A stretch of 52,013 nucleotides of DNA from Calditrichia bacterium. Its GTDB lineage: Bacteria; Calditrichota; Calditrichia; Calditrichales; J004. Of this stretch, positions 44,606 to 52,013 are shown in pieces. The notes beneath the pieces were generated by a model. The model was not told the DNA's origin. It was given only the letters and a program-made list of their open reading frames with translations, and did no database searches. Every line of letters begins with the position of its first letter. Positions within the stretch are counted from its first letter, which is position 1. Position numbers and translations under genes: made by a program. The stretch lies in contig JALTKX010000180.1 in NCBI GenBank assembly GCA_027006055.1, positions 1 through 52,013 on the forward strand, given 5' to 3'.

Positions 44606-44917
44606 GTGAGACTTAAGTTTTTGCCCTGGAATCAGGATCGCTGGAAAAGCACCAACGGTCATATATTAAAGTATGATAAGCTTGAACATTTTATCCGCGA
44701 CTTTATAGTGTTGCTTGCCGGCGCCCTGCTGTTTGGACTGAACGGCGCGGTTTTGGGCGGATGGTTTCTGTTTATTGTGCTGTGGGAAGTAAAGGACGGC
44801 CTGCGTCCCTATGATGGAAAAAATATAGAAGGTTTCTCCTGGAAGGATATGCTGGCCGGTCTGATGGGCGGCTTTGCGGCCATCATTGTTTTTGCCATGA
44901 CGGCCGCCGATAAATAG
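44606..44917 (+). CDS. Small membrane protein, distantly VanZ/DUF2279-like
   Basis: A 103-residue protein with two hydrophobic helices (about 33-60 and 83-101). The motif YDKLEHFIRDF plus LWEVKDGLRPYDG and FSWKDMLAGLMGG recalls the DK..H, E..D and KD..A..G pattern of VanZ-like and DUF2279-like small membrane proteins. Its function is unknown. GTG start (44606) preceded by GGGGGTGG; the identity of the start is uncertain. It lies 92 nt after feoB and could share its transcript. Confidence 0.65.
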   Translation: MRLKFLPWNQDRWKSTNGHILKYDKLEHFIRDFIVLLAGALLFGLNGAVLGGWFLFIVLWEVKDGLRPYDGKNIEGFSWKDMLAGLMGGFAAIIVFAMTAADK

Positions 44918-44980
44918 ATTTGTATTTTCCATCCAATATTTCTTAAGTTTGGCAGACCCAACTCACTTATATCTTATTTT

Positions 44981-45145
44981 ATGTCCCCATGTACCAATTT
45001 ATGTGAAATGGACGAGCTCAGCGGCTTGTGCAAAGGCTGCTGGCGTACCATTGAAGAGATTTCCGAATGGCGCAGAATGTCCCATTCCCGGAAACTGGCG
45101 GTTCTTAAAAATATTCAGAGAAGAAAGTCTCAACAAAAAAAATAG
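44981..45145 (+). CDS. DUF1289-family four-cysteine small protein (54 aa)
   Basis: A 54-residue protein. The cysteines are C4, C8, C17 and C20 (MSPCTNLC..., then LCKGCWRTIEEISEW), exactly the CX3CX8CX2C pattern of DUF1289 (YdhL-like), proposed to bind an Fe-S cluster or zinc. The WRTIEEISEWRRMS segment, typical of the family, follows. There is no obvious Shine-Dalgarno sequence; AT-rich sequence ends just before the ATG, so a short-leader transcript is possible. It sits between the small membrane protein and mscS in the same direction. Confidence 0.85.
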   Translation: MSPCTNLCEMDELSGLCKGCWRTIEEISEWRRMSHSRKLAVLKNIQRRKSQQKK

Positions 45146-45188
45146 TTATTACGCGTACTTTAATCACATTTACATTAAAGGAGGTATT

Positions 45189-46007
45189 ATGCCTGATGTA
45201 AGCGCATACATGGATATGCTCAAGGGCCTGATATTGGAGTATACCCCCAAACTGGCCGCGGCTATTGCCGTTCTTATTGTGGGTTTATGGATTATCAAGA
45301 TAATTGTAAAGGGATTTAACAAGGCAACCACCCGTTCCAAAATGGACCTGTCGCTGCAAAAGTTTTTATCCAGCCTTTTTAGCATGGGTCTTAAGGTAAT
45401 GCTGGTGATCAGCGTTATTTCCATGGTGGGCATCGAAACCACATCCTTTGTGGCCATTCTGGGCGCGGCCGGTCTGGCCGTGGGTTTTGCCCTGCAGGGC
45501 AGCCTCTCCAATTTTGCCGGAGGGGTTCTGATCCTCATCTTTAAGCCTTTTAAGGTTGGGGATTATATCGAGGGCGCCGGCGTCAGCGGCACCGTTCACG
45601 CCATAGAGGTGCTGGCCACCACCATGAAAACGCCCGACAATAAAACCATCATCATTCCCAACGGCGCCCTGGCCGGCAGCACCATCACCAACTACTCCAC
45701 CGAAAAAACGCGGCGCGTGGATTTTACCTTCGGCATCGGCTATGGCGATGATATGCAAAAAGCACGCAAGGTGTTGTTGGGTCTGATTGAAAAAGACGAG
45801 CGCATACTTAAAGAACCCGCTCCCTTTGTGGCCGTGGGCAACCTGGGTGACAGCACCGTTGACTTTACCGTGCGGGTATGGGTGAATGCCTCCGATTACT
45901 GGGGTGTACATTTTGACATGATTGAAAATGTTAAAAACGCCTTTGACGCCGAGGGCATTTCCATACCCTATCCGCAGATGGATATACATCAGTATAAGGA
46001 AAATTAG
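45189..46007 (+). CDS. mscS: Small-conductance mechanosensitive channel
   Basis: A 272-residue MscS-type channel, the size of the E. coli protein. It has three transmembrane helices. TM3 and the pore-lining region (about 85-115) have the Gly/Ala packing typical of MscS (ILGAAGLAVGFALQGSLSNFAGG), followed by the cytosolic beta-domain (PFKVGDYIEGAGVSGTVHAIEV) and the vestibule ending PYPQMDIHQY. It releases solutes on osmotic downshock. I start it at 45189 because GGAGG lies 5 nt upstream; a much longer frame upstream would cover the DUF1289 gene. A strong terminator follows. Confidence 0.95.
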   Translation: MPDVSAYMDMLKGLILEYTPKLAAAIAVLIVGLWIIKIIVKGFNKATTRSKMDLSLQKFLSSLFSMGLKVMLVISVISMVGIETTSFVAILGAAGLAVGFALQGSLSNFAGGVLILIFKPFKVGDYIEGAGVSGTVHAIEVLATTMKTPDNKTIIIPNGALAGSTITNYSTEKTRRVDFTFGIGYGDDMQKARKVLLGLIEKDERILKEPAPFVAVGNLGDSTVDFTVRVWVNASDYWGVHFDMIENVKNAFDAEGISIPYPQMDIHQYKEN

Positions 46008-46095
46008 CGGTTGGCCCTGAATGCGGGGGAAACGGCGTGAGGTGAGCGGACTGTTTGCCCGCGCGGGCCGCCAGTACCGATAATATGAAGCGATC

Positions 46096-46128
46096 TCCTC
46101 CCTTCCACGCGGAAGGGAGGATTTTTTT
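46096..46128 (+). terminator. Rho-independent terminator of mscS
   Basis: TCCTCCCTTCC (46096-46106) pairs perfectly with GGAAGGGAGGA (46111-46121) around ACGC, followed by seven T residues. Confidence 0.92.
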
Positions 46129-46169
46129 GTAACGATGAAATCACTTTAATTTAAATTCAGGAGGTAGAT

Positions 46170-47012
46170 ATGAATAAAGGTTATGTAATCCTGGGGATGT
46201 TGCTTCTGCTCGTCTCTTTCGTTTCCGCCCAGGAGGAAAAAAAGCCGGTTTATGGCTGGAAGAATTCGGTTGTGGGTGATTTGAATTTTACCCAAAATGC
46301 CTTTACCGATTGGAAACAGGGCGGTGAGGACAGTTGGAGCTGGGCAGCCAACCTCAATGCCAAATTCGAAAATGACCAGGAAAAGTACAACTGGTCCAAC
46401 AGCGGCCGCTTTGCCTTTGGTCAATCCCAGGTGGGGGACGCCGACGCGCGCAAGGCCGCCGATGAAATAAAGCTGGAATCGGTATATACCTATAAGCTGG
46501 GTGTGCTGATCAATCCGTACGCCTCGGCCACCATGACCACCCAATTTGCCGCCGGTTACAGCTATGATCCGGTGAAAACACAGGTTTCCGATCTGTTCGA
46601 TCCGGCCTATTTTACCGAAAGTGTCGGCGTGGGCGTGCAGGCCAATGACCATATCAAAACCCGCCTGGGCGCCGCCTTTAAGCAAACGGTTACCAAAAAC
46701 TATACCAGCTATGCCGATGACGCGGCCACGCCCGAGGTTGAATCCTTTAAAAACGAGTTTGGCGCGGAGTCGGTTACGGACTATACCTTTAAGTTGAGCG
46801 AGCGCATTTTATATGACGGCAAGCTGCAAATATTTACAAACTTTAAGGGGCTTGACGTTGTTGACGTGGACTGGGATAATACCTTTTCCGCCCAGGTTTC
46901 CGAGATTATCAAGGTCAGTTTTAACCTGCGCCTGCTGTATGACAAGGACATCTTTTATAAGCGGCAGTTAAAACAAACCCTGGCCGTGGGTCTGAGCTAT
47001 ACCTTTATTTAG
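46170..47012 (+). CDS. DUF3078-family outer-membrane beta-barrel protein
   Basis: A 280-residue exported protein. A signal peptide (about 1-20, ending VSAQ) is followed by alternating beta strands ending with YTFI, a terminal aromatic residue typical of outer-membrane barrels. The motif WKNSVVGDLNFTQNAFTDWKQGGEDSW is the DUF3078 signature common in Bacteroidota and relatives. Function unknown; homologues are thought to be barrel proteins. Ribosome binding site AGGAGGTAGAT. It lies between mscS and htrA, each with its own terminator, so it is probably monocistronic. Confidence 0.88.
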   Translation: MNKGYVILGMLLLLVSFVSAQEEKKPVYGWKNSVVGDLNFTQNAFTDWKQGGEDSWSWAANLNAKFENDQEKYNWSNSGRFAFGQSQVGDADARKAADEIKLESVYTYKLGVLINPYASATMTTQFAAGYSYDPVKTQVSDLFDPAYFTESVGVGVQANDHIKTRLGAAFKQTVTKNYTSYADDAATPEVESFKNEFGAESVTDYTFKLSERILYDGKLQIFTNFKGLDVVDVDWDNTFSAQVSEIIKVSFNLRLLYDKDIFYKRQLKQTLAVGLSYTFI

Positions 47013-47022
47013 CGCTTGTCTG

Positions 47023-47055
47023 TCCCGGCATGGTTTCCATGTCGGGATTTTTTTT
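47023..47055. terminator. Rho-independent terminator after the DUF3078 gene, possibly bidirectional
   Basis: TCCCGGCATGG (47023-47033) pairs with CCATGTCGGGA (47037-47047), one G-U pair, TTT loop, followed by eight T residues on the plus strand. The minus-strand htrA gene ends at 47069, so the hairpin may serve both. Confidence 0.88.
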
Positions 47056-47068
47056 AAATTTTTGTTTA

Positions 47069-48601
47069 TCAGGGGATTTCAATAAAGAGAACACGCTCGA
47101 AATCCTCTTCATCGTCCGCCGGGCTCAACAGCCTGAAGCTGATCACATCGCCGTGACCGTGCCGTTCCACCAACTTTTGGGCCTCTTCCGGAGAGCGGGG
47201 AAAGACCCCGTCTATTTCCAGAACGATGTCGCCGGCCAGCACTCCTTTTTCCGCGGCGGTGCTGAAATTCTCCACCTCGTCAATACGCACGCCGCCTTTC
47301 AGGCCAAGGCGTTGCTGTTCCCCGCCGGCGAGAGGGCTAAAACGCAGTCCCAAATGACCCAGGGGACGTTCCATATCCAGTTTGTCCGGTTCCAGGGCGG
47401 GCCGGGGGGAAACATCCCGGGGCAGGGCGCCCTCCTTATCGAACAGAAGAACATGCATGGCCTCTTCCCGCCCGTCGCGCCAATAAACGATGCGCACCCG
47501 GTCTCCCGGCCGTTTTGTACCGATGGCGGCCTGCAATTCGTTGGGCAGGTTTACGTCAGTGCCGTTTACCGAAAGGATAACATCGCCGCTTTTTAAACCC
47601 GCCTTTTCGGCGGCGCGGCCCGGTTGAACGCTGTAGATAAGTACGCCGCGCGGCTTGTCCAGCCCCACCCCCCGGGCGGCGGCCGCGTCCACGGCGCGGA
47701 TATAAACCCCCAGGTAGCCGCGACGGATTTCACCGAAGCGTGTCAGGTCGTCGACGATTTTTTTGGCAATGTTTATCGGAATGGCAAAACTGTAGCCCAT
47801 ATAGTAATTGGAACGGGTGGCAATGGCCGTGTTTATGCCGATCACCTCGCCCTTAAGATTGACCAGCGCTCCGCCGGAATTACCGGGATTGACGGCGGCG
47901 TCGGTTTGGATAAAGTTCTGTATGGCGTCGCCGCTGCTGTTATCCAGAATGTTCATGTTGCGGGAAATGGCGCTAATAATACCGGCGGTGACGGTGGATT
48001 GCAGATTGAGCGGGCTGCCGATGGCCATAACCCATTCGCCGATCTCCAGTTGATCGGAGTCACCCAAAACGGCGGGCCGCAGCTCCCCGGCGTCGATTTT
48101 TAACAGGGCCACGTCGGTTTTGGGGTCGCTGCCTACAATGCGTGCCCGGAACTCCCGCTGATCCAACAGACGAACGGTGATTTCGTCCATGTCGGCAATA
48201 ACGTGGTTGTTGGTCAGCAGATAGCCGTCTTCGCGGATAACGATGCCCGAGCCAAGCCCTCGGGATTTGAAGGGCCGGCGATGGGTTTCGTCATCGGGCA
48301 GATTGTCGCCGAACAGCTCGCTTTGACTGATGGCCTTGCTGGTATAAACGGTTACAATGGAGGGACGCAGTTTTTTTGAGATTTCCACAAACATGCGGTT
48401 AGGGTTGGCCAGGGGCGGGACAGCGACGGAATCCGGCGCCCTGTAGACGCTTTCGGTGTAAAGGTGGCTGCCGGGAGCGACAAGGGGCATGCGAATAGCC
48501 TCCTTATGTTGCCGCGCGGAAAAGCCCAGTCCCAATCCCAGGATGATTCCCGACAGGATCAGGAAGGGAAGCAAGAGCGGCGCCGCTTTTTTTAAGCCCA
48601 T
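47069..48601 (-). CDS. HtrA/DegP-family periplasmic serine protease with two PDZ domains
   Basis: A 510-residue quality-control protease. An uncleaved or cleaved N-terminal hydrophobic segment (about 8-28) targets it to the envelope. The trypsin-like domain has catalytic H133 (NNHVI), D163 (TDVALL) and S242 (GNSGGAL). PDZ1 (about 290-400) has RGYLGVYIRAV, and PDZ2 (about 415-505) has LGHLGLRFSP and EKGVLAGDIVLEIDG. It degrades or chaperones misfolded envelope proteins. The order and lengths fit DegP/DegS relatives. It converges on the DUF3078 gene. Confidence 0.95.
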   Translation of the reverse strand: MGLKKAAPLLLPFLILSGIILGLGLGFSARQHKEAIRMPLVAPGSHLYTESVYRAPDSVAVPPLANPNRMFVEISKKLRPSIVTVYTSKAISQSELFGDNLPDDETHRRPFKSRGLGSGIVIREDGYLLTNNHVIADMDEITVRLLDQREFRARIVGSDPKTDVALLKIDAGELRPAVLGDSDQLEIGEWVMAIGSPLNLQSTVTAGIISAISRNMNILDNSSGDAIQNFIQTDAAVNPGNSGGALVNLKGEVIGINTAIATRSNYYMGYSFAIPINIAKKIVDDLTRFGEIRRGYLGVYIRAVDAAAARGVGLDKPRGVLIYSVQPGRAAEKAGLKSGDVILSVNGTDVNLPNELQAAIGTKRPGDRVRIVYWRDGREEAMHVLLFDKEGALPRDVSPRPALEPDKLDMERPLGHLGLRFSPLAGGEQQRLGLKGGVRIDEVENFSTAAEKGVLAGDIVLEIDGVFPRSPEEAQKLVERHGHGDVISFRLLSPADDEEDFERVLFIEIP

Positions 48602-48784
48602 GATTTTCTCTCCAGGTTGAAGTTATGTTTGTTCCGGTTTACTCGAATAATACCACTATAACTGAAAAAAGAAAAATAGAAATAGTCGTCCTCCGATTAT
48701 TTTGAAACGATAATAGGGAGATTTAGTTTTTAACTATACCCGCAAATATCTATATTGCAGGCGATTTTACAGAATAGCTTTATT

Positions 48785-49279
48785 ATGAATTATATCATCG
48801 ACGCCTTTAATCTGGCTTATAAAATACCGGCCGTGGCCCGGCTGATCCGTTCGGGAGAGATTGCCCGGGCCATCGATTTGCTGGTGCATAACATCCGCGG
48901 GCGACTGCCGGGCCGGGGTACGCGGATTATTTTGGTGGTGGACGGCCGCCCCAGGGGGCAGCATGTCCCTTCCATGATAAACGGTGTGGAAATCCGCTAC
49001 AGCCGCCCGCCGCAAAAAGCCGACCATCTGATACAGGAATTTATCCGCGGTGTAAGCCGTCCCGATACCTGGACGGTGGTCAGCGCCGACCATGAAATAC
49101 AAAACACGGCGCGGGATCAGGGCGCGGCCGTGCAAAGCTCCGCCCGTTTTATAGCCGCCGCTTCCAACGGCGGAAAAAAGAAAGGCGCCGACGGGGCGGC
49201 GGAAAAGCCTTCCGCCGCCAATGTGGATGTGGAATACTGGAAAAAACTCTTCGAAGCCGCCGATGATGAATCCGAGTAA
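48785..49279 (+). CDS. NYN-domain (PIN-like) RNA-binding/nuclease-like protein
   Basis: A 164-residue protein with the NYN/YacP-like fold. Residues 1-125 contain MNYIIDAFNLAYKI (metal-binding D6, N9), IILVVDGRP and VVSADHEIQNTARDQGA, the pattern of the PIN-related endoribonuclease-like domains. The last 40 residues are Lys/Ala-rich and disordered-looking. I start it at 48785, giving the usual N-terminus, rather than an upstream TTG. It overlaps the histidine kinase gene by 17 nt. Nuclease activity is inferred from the family. Confidence 0.83.
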   Translation: MNYIIDAFNLAYKIPAVARLIRSGEIARAIDLLVHNIRGRLPGRGTRIILVVDGRPRGQHVPSMINGVEIRYSRPPQKADHLIQEFIRGVSRPDTWTVVSADHEIQNTARDQGAAVQSSARFIAAASNGGKKKGADGAAEKPSAANVDVEYWKKLFEAADDESE

Positions 49280-50582
49280 ACGCCGCTACGGCGTCTGGTT
49301 CTGGTTGGGAACCGCGGTTATCCTGGCTCTGAATATTACCCTGTGGCTGTTTGTCAATCAGGTGGAAAAACGTTTTGTTCAGGAGTTGCAAGCCCGTTTA
49401 AGCCTTAACAGCCGGGCCCTGAACTATGTGGTGGACAGCGAGGCCCTGACGCTGATCACCCCGGACGATAACAGCTCCGCCGCCTACCTCAGCCTGTTGC
49501 TGCGTTTGCAAACGGCCCGCGACCAGGACAGCCTGCAAAGTATTATTCTGTATGGCGCGGACGGTAAGGTACTGGTGGCCGCGCCGGAGATACTAAGGCA
49601 ACAAAACCGGGCGCCGCTAAGCGATGCGCTTTTTGCCACGGCGCTTCAGGGGCGCTTTGTGGTGGCCGAACCGGAAAAGGTGGCCGGCGAATGGTTTATG
49701 GCCTCCTACGCGCCCATCCGCGATGTGGACGGATTTGTCATCGGCGTTCAGCGCATCGAAACCCGTGCGGCCTACCTGGCCACGCTGACCACCTTGCGCG
49801 AGCGCCTGCTGTTGTTCAGCATTATCAATTTTGTGGTTATCGGTCTGATTGCCTTTTTCCTTTTCCGCATGATCGACCGCTCCCTGCGCTATCAGGTGGC
49901 CCTGAAGGATTCCGAGCATCTGGCGCAACTGGGCACCATGGCCGCCGCCGTGGCCCATGAAATCCGCAATCCCCTGGGCATCATCTCCGGCACCAATGAT
50001 CTGATCCGTAAAAAATACGGCCAACGGCAGGATGCGCTTTTCGATTATATCCCCGATGAAATTCAACGCCTCAATACTTTGATTCATAACTTTTTACAGT
50101 TTGCCCGCACGCCGGAACTGAAACCGCGGACGGTAAATCTGGATGAATGGTTCCGCCGTCTGCGTGTCGGCCTGCCCGATTCACGGGCGGAGCGGCTAAA
50201 GACGGAAGGACTGGATAGCAGCCTGAGCTGGTCCTGCGATCCCGATGTGTTGGAGCAGATCATGCTGAATCTTTTGCGCAACGCTTTTGAGGCCTCCGGT
50301 GATGAACAACAGGTGCTGGTTAAATTTCAGGTGATAAAACAGAAGCTGATCATATCCGTTGTCGATCAGGGAAGTGGCATGGACGCGGAAACGCTGGAAA
50401 AGGTGACCACGCCCTTTTTTACTACCAAGGAAACGGGGACGGGCCTGGGTTTGGCCATATCGCGGCATCTGGCCCGGGTGATGAACGGACGGCTGGAAAT
50501 CAGCTCGCGGCCGGGGCAGGGCACAACGGTACGGTTGGCTCTTCCGCCGCTGGCCCCGAATCAAAAGAAAACGGACAGATAA
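49263..50582 (+). CDS. Sensor histidine kinase
   Basis: A 439-residue membrane kinase. TM1 (about 11-31), an extracytoplasmic sensor region (about 32-183; IILYGADGKVLVAAPE suggests a PAS/Cache-like fold), TM2 (about 184-203), H box with H232 (AHEIRNPLG), N box NLLRNAFEAS and G boxes SGMDAETLEKVTTPFFTTK and GTGLGLAIS. No cognate response regulator is adjacent; it is flanked by NYN and Omp85 genes. ATG 49263 or 49266 both overlap the NYN gene and lack a good ribosome binding site, so the start is uncertain. Confidence 0.93.
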   Translation: MMNPSKRRYGVWFWLGTAVILALNITLWLFVNQVEKRFVQELQARLSLNSRALNYVVDSEALTLITPDDNSSAAYLSLLLRLQTARDQDSLQSIILYGADGKVLVAAPEILRQQNRAPLSDALFATALQGRFVVAEPEKVAGEWFMASYAPIRDVDGFVIGVQRIETRAAYLATLTTLRERLLLFSIINFVVIGLIAFFLFRMIDRSLRYQVALKDSEHLAQLGTMAAAVAHEIRNPLGIISGTNDLIRKKYGQRQDALFDYIPDEIQRLNTLIHNFLQFARTPELKPRTVNLDEWFRRLRVGLPDSRAERLKTEGLDSSLSWSCDPDVLEQIMLNLLRNAFEASGDEQQVLVKFQVIKQKLIISVVDQGSGMDAETLEKVTTPFFTTKETGTGLGLAISRHLARVMNGRLEISSRPGQGTTVRLALPPLAPNQKKTDR

Positions 50583-50584
50583 AC

Positions 50585-51886
50585 ATGAAAATAATCTTTT
50601 TGGCCTGGAGTATCGGCGTTTTGCTTTTGCTCCCGGCGGGGGCGCAACCCCACCCGGAGAAGGGTGAACGCCTTGTTTCCGAAATAATGTTCAACGGAAA
50701 TAAGGTTACCCGAAAAGAGACCCTGTTGCGGGAGATGGTGCTAAGGCCGGGCGATGTGTATTCCGATTCCCTGCGCCGCATATGTGAACAGAGGATCTAC
50801 AACCTGCAACTGTTTAACCATGTGGAGATTATTCCCATACCCGATCACAACCGGGTGGCCCTATGGGTTAATGTTACCGAGCGCCTTTACTTTTACCCCA
50901 TTCCCGTGGTGCGCCTGGAAGACAGGGACTGGAGCAAAATTTCCTATGGTCTGGGGCTGGTGCATACCAATTTCCGCGGGTTGAATGAATACGTTGTAAC
51001 CGAGTTGGTGTTCGGCAACCGTCCCGGTTATGCTTTCCAGTATTATAACCCCTGGATCGGCGACAGGCAACGCTATACCTTTGGCATGCAGGTTCGCAGC
51101 TATAGTCTGAAGAGTTATTACAGTATTCTTAATCCGATCAGCGATTTTAACGAGCAGCGTTTCCGGGCCCAACTTTCGCTTGGCCGCTATTGGGGACTCT
51201 ATTTTTCCCTGAGCGGCAGCGTGGGTTACGAAAAGATAAGCGCGGATAAGCAGGCGCGCTATTTGCTGAACAACTCCTCCGGCGATGATGTGTGGGGAGT
51301 GGGCATGACCGCGCAGTATGACAGCCGGGACTTAAAGCAGTATCCTTCCAGCGGTTTGTATCTGAACGCCACCCTGTTTCGCCTGGGTCTGTTTAACAAC
51401 GCCAATGATGTGAACAGCTATCAACTGGATATGCGCTACTACCGGCCGCTGGGCCGCTTTACCCTGGCCGGTCGCCTGTATCACAGCGCCAGTCTGGGCG
51501 ACGTGCCTTTTTACCAGCTCAGCTATCTCGGCTTTGCCGAAAGGATACGCGGTCATTTTAACGATGTGTACGAGGGAACGCGGGTGGCCCTGGCCGCTTT
51601 TGAGTTTCGTTTTCCCATTGTGCCGCTTTTCAGGATGTCGCTGCCGCCCACCTTTATGGGGGCCAGCGCCACGCAAAATATGCGCTTTGGTATGAACGGC
51701 GCTCTTTTTCTGGACAGCGGGCAGGTGTGGGACGCGGATCGCCCTTTTGACGGCCGGGCCATGCAGACCGGTTTCGGGCTGGGCCTGCATATCCGGGTGC
51801 CTTATGTGGAGGTGGTGCGCATGGAACTGGCCTTTGATACGCAGCTCAACAGCGAGTTTATTATAGAAACCAAAACCGCTTTTTAA
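50585..51886 (+). CDS. Short Omp85-type outer-membrane protein with one POTRA domain
   Basis: A 433-residue outer-membrane protein. A signal peptide (1-20) is followed by a single POTRA domain (about 30-98: VSEIMFNGNKVTRKETLLREM, then LFNHVEIIPIP) and a barrel (about 110-433) with ERIRGHFNDVYEG, the Omp85 RG-motif region. BamA has five POTRA domains and about 800 residues, so this is a minimal member. It begins 2 nt after the kinase stop codon, so it is probably co-transcribed with the NYN-kinase genes. Its substrate is unknown. Confidence 0.85.
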   Translation: MKIIFLAWSIGVLLLLPAGAQPHPEKGERLVSEIMFNGNKVTRKETLLREMVLRPGDVYSDSLRRICEQRIYNLQLFNHVEIIPIPDHNRVALWVNVTERLYFYPIPVVRLEDRDWSKISYGLGLVHTNFRGLNEYVVTELVFGNRPGYAFQYYNPWIGDRQRYTFGMQVRSYSLKSYYSILNPISDFNEQRFRAQLSLGRYWGLYFSLSGSVGYEKISADKQARYLLNNSSGDDVWGVGMTAQYDSRDLKQYPSSGLYLNATLFRLGLFNNANDVNSYQLDMRYYRPLGRFTLAGRLYHSASLGDVPFYQLSYLGFAERIRGHFNDVYEGTRVALAAFEFRFPIVPLFRMSLPPTFMGASATQNMRFGMNGALFLDSGQVWDADRPFDGRAMQTGFGLGLHIRVPYVEVVRMELAFDTQLNSEFIIETKTAF

Positions 51887-51910
51887 AAAAAAGCCGCCGG
51901 GATTGGCGGC
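51885..51910 (-). terminator. Rho-independent terminator of the right-edge minus-strand gene
   Basis: On the minus strand GCCGCC (51910-51905) pairs with GGCGGC (51898-51893) and runs into eight T residues. It lies just after the partial gene's stop and overlaps the Omp85 stop codon. Confidence 0.85.
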
Positions 51911-51921
51911 GGCCCGTAAAA

Positions 51922-52013
51922 TCAGGATCGCTTATTCAGGATCGCTTCCGCTTCCTTTAACTGTTCGATGGTGTTGATGCCCCGGGTTTCATCAAAGCTT
52001 TTGGCCACCACGG
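51922..52013 (-). CDS. 3' end of a probable nucleotidyltransferase gene (partial)
   Basis: Only the last 30 residues are visible before the window edge: VVAKSFDETRGINTIEQLKE, then AEAILNKRS. The DETRGINTIEQL ending resembles the C-terminus of GT-A-fold nucleotidyltransferases, where GINT/GIDT-x-x-x-L closes the domain (KdsB or MobA type). That assignment is uncertain. The stop is TGA and a terminator follows directly, which supports a real gene. Confidence 0.55.
   Translation of the reverse strand, partial: VVAKSFDETRGINTIEQLKEAEAILNKRS

Noticed and set aside
44949..45188. A longer N-terminus for MscS reaching back to 44949
   Set aside because: It would overlap the DUF1289 gene and lack a ribosome binding site, while the ATG at 45189 has GGAGG 5 nt upstream and gives the normal MscS length.

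Overview
The window looks like chromosomal core sequence from a Gram-negative, free-living bacterium of the FCB group. A Calditrichota- or Ignavibacteria-like lineage is my best guess, but this is inference. The evidence is: a secreted M4 protease ending in an NPFNPST-type C-terminal sorting domain; two Omp85-family outer-membrane proteins and a DUF3078 barrel protein; bacillithiol synthesis (BshA); a second-type EF-G; and mostly Shine-Dalgarno-led, densely packed genes. I saw no mobile element, phage gene, CRISPR array or rRNA. No gene looks broken, and one gene runs off the right edge.

Layout. 1-9.2 kb: tRNA-Lys, two small acidic hypothetical proteins, a DMT-family permease, a large multidomain thermolysin-like protease, a lone CheY-like receiver, a small HTH protein, an M1 aminopeptidase lipoprotein and a multi-TM protein. 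9.6-14.5 kb: EF-G2, then four translationally coupled genes (HIT hydrolase, VOC protein, HutI, macro domain). 14.5-18.5 kb (minus): ClpS-like protein, GDPD phosphodiesterase, BshA, and a receiver-GAF-GGDEF diguanylate cyclase abutting bshA. 18.7-25.8 kb: a cytochrome-like lipoprotein, an unusual 826-residue GH106-like protein, MtgA, a TPR protein, an Omp85 protein and MsrB. 25.8-29.0 kb (minus): an apparent operon of an RsbW-like kinase, mnmA, panB and panC, with an operator-like palindrome over a consensus -35 box.

29.9-41.0 kb holds a complete glutamyl-tRNA-to-heme operon, hemX-hemA-hemC-hemD-hemE-hemN-hemY-hemB-hemL-hemH. Most junctions overlap or lie within about 30 nt. HemN (oxygen-independent) and HemY plus HemH imply the protoporphyrin route. 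Its 344-nt leader contains two 13-bp palindromes spaced exactly 20 bp and a branched hairpin. Directly downstream, 41.2-44.5 kb encodes ferrous-iron uptake: a membrane-anchored DtxR/MntR-like repressor fused to two FeoA-like domains, overlapping feoB. The promoter carries a perfect 16-bp palindrome and a weaker copy 21 bp away. Iron import thus sits next to the iron-consuming heme pathway.

44.6-52.0 kb: a small membrane protein, a 54-residue DUF1289 four-cysteine protein, MscS, a DUF3078 protein, an HtrA protease (minus), a NYN-domain protein, a histidine kinase, a one-POTRA Omp85 protein and the 3' end of a probable nucleotidyltransferase gene.

The best candidates for something undescribed are the membrane-tethered DtxR-FeoA-FeoA regulator with its tandem operator, the GH106-like cytoplasmic protein, the M4 protease with a beta-sandwich domain nested inside its catalytic domain, the hem leader elements, and a ClpS-like protein lacking the usual N-degron-binding residues.
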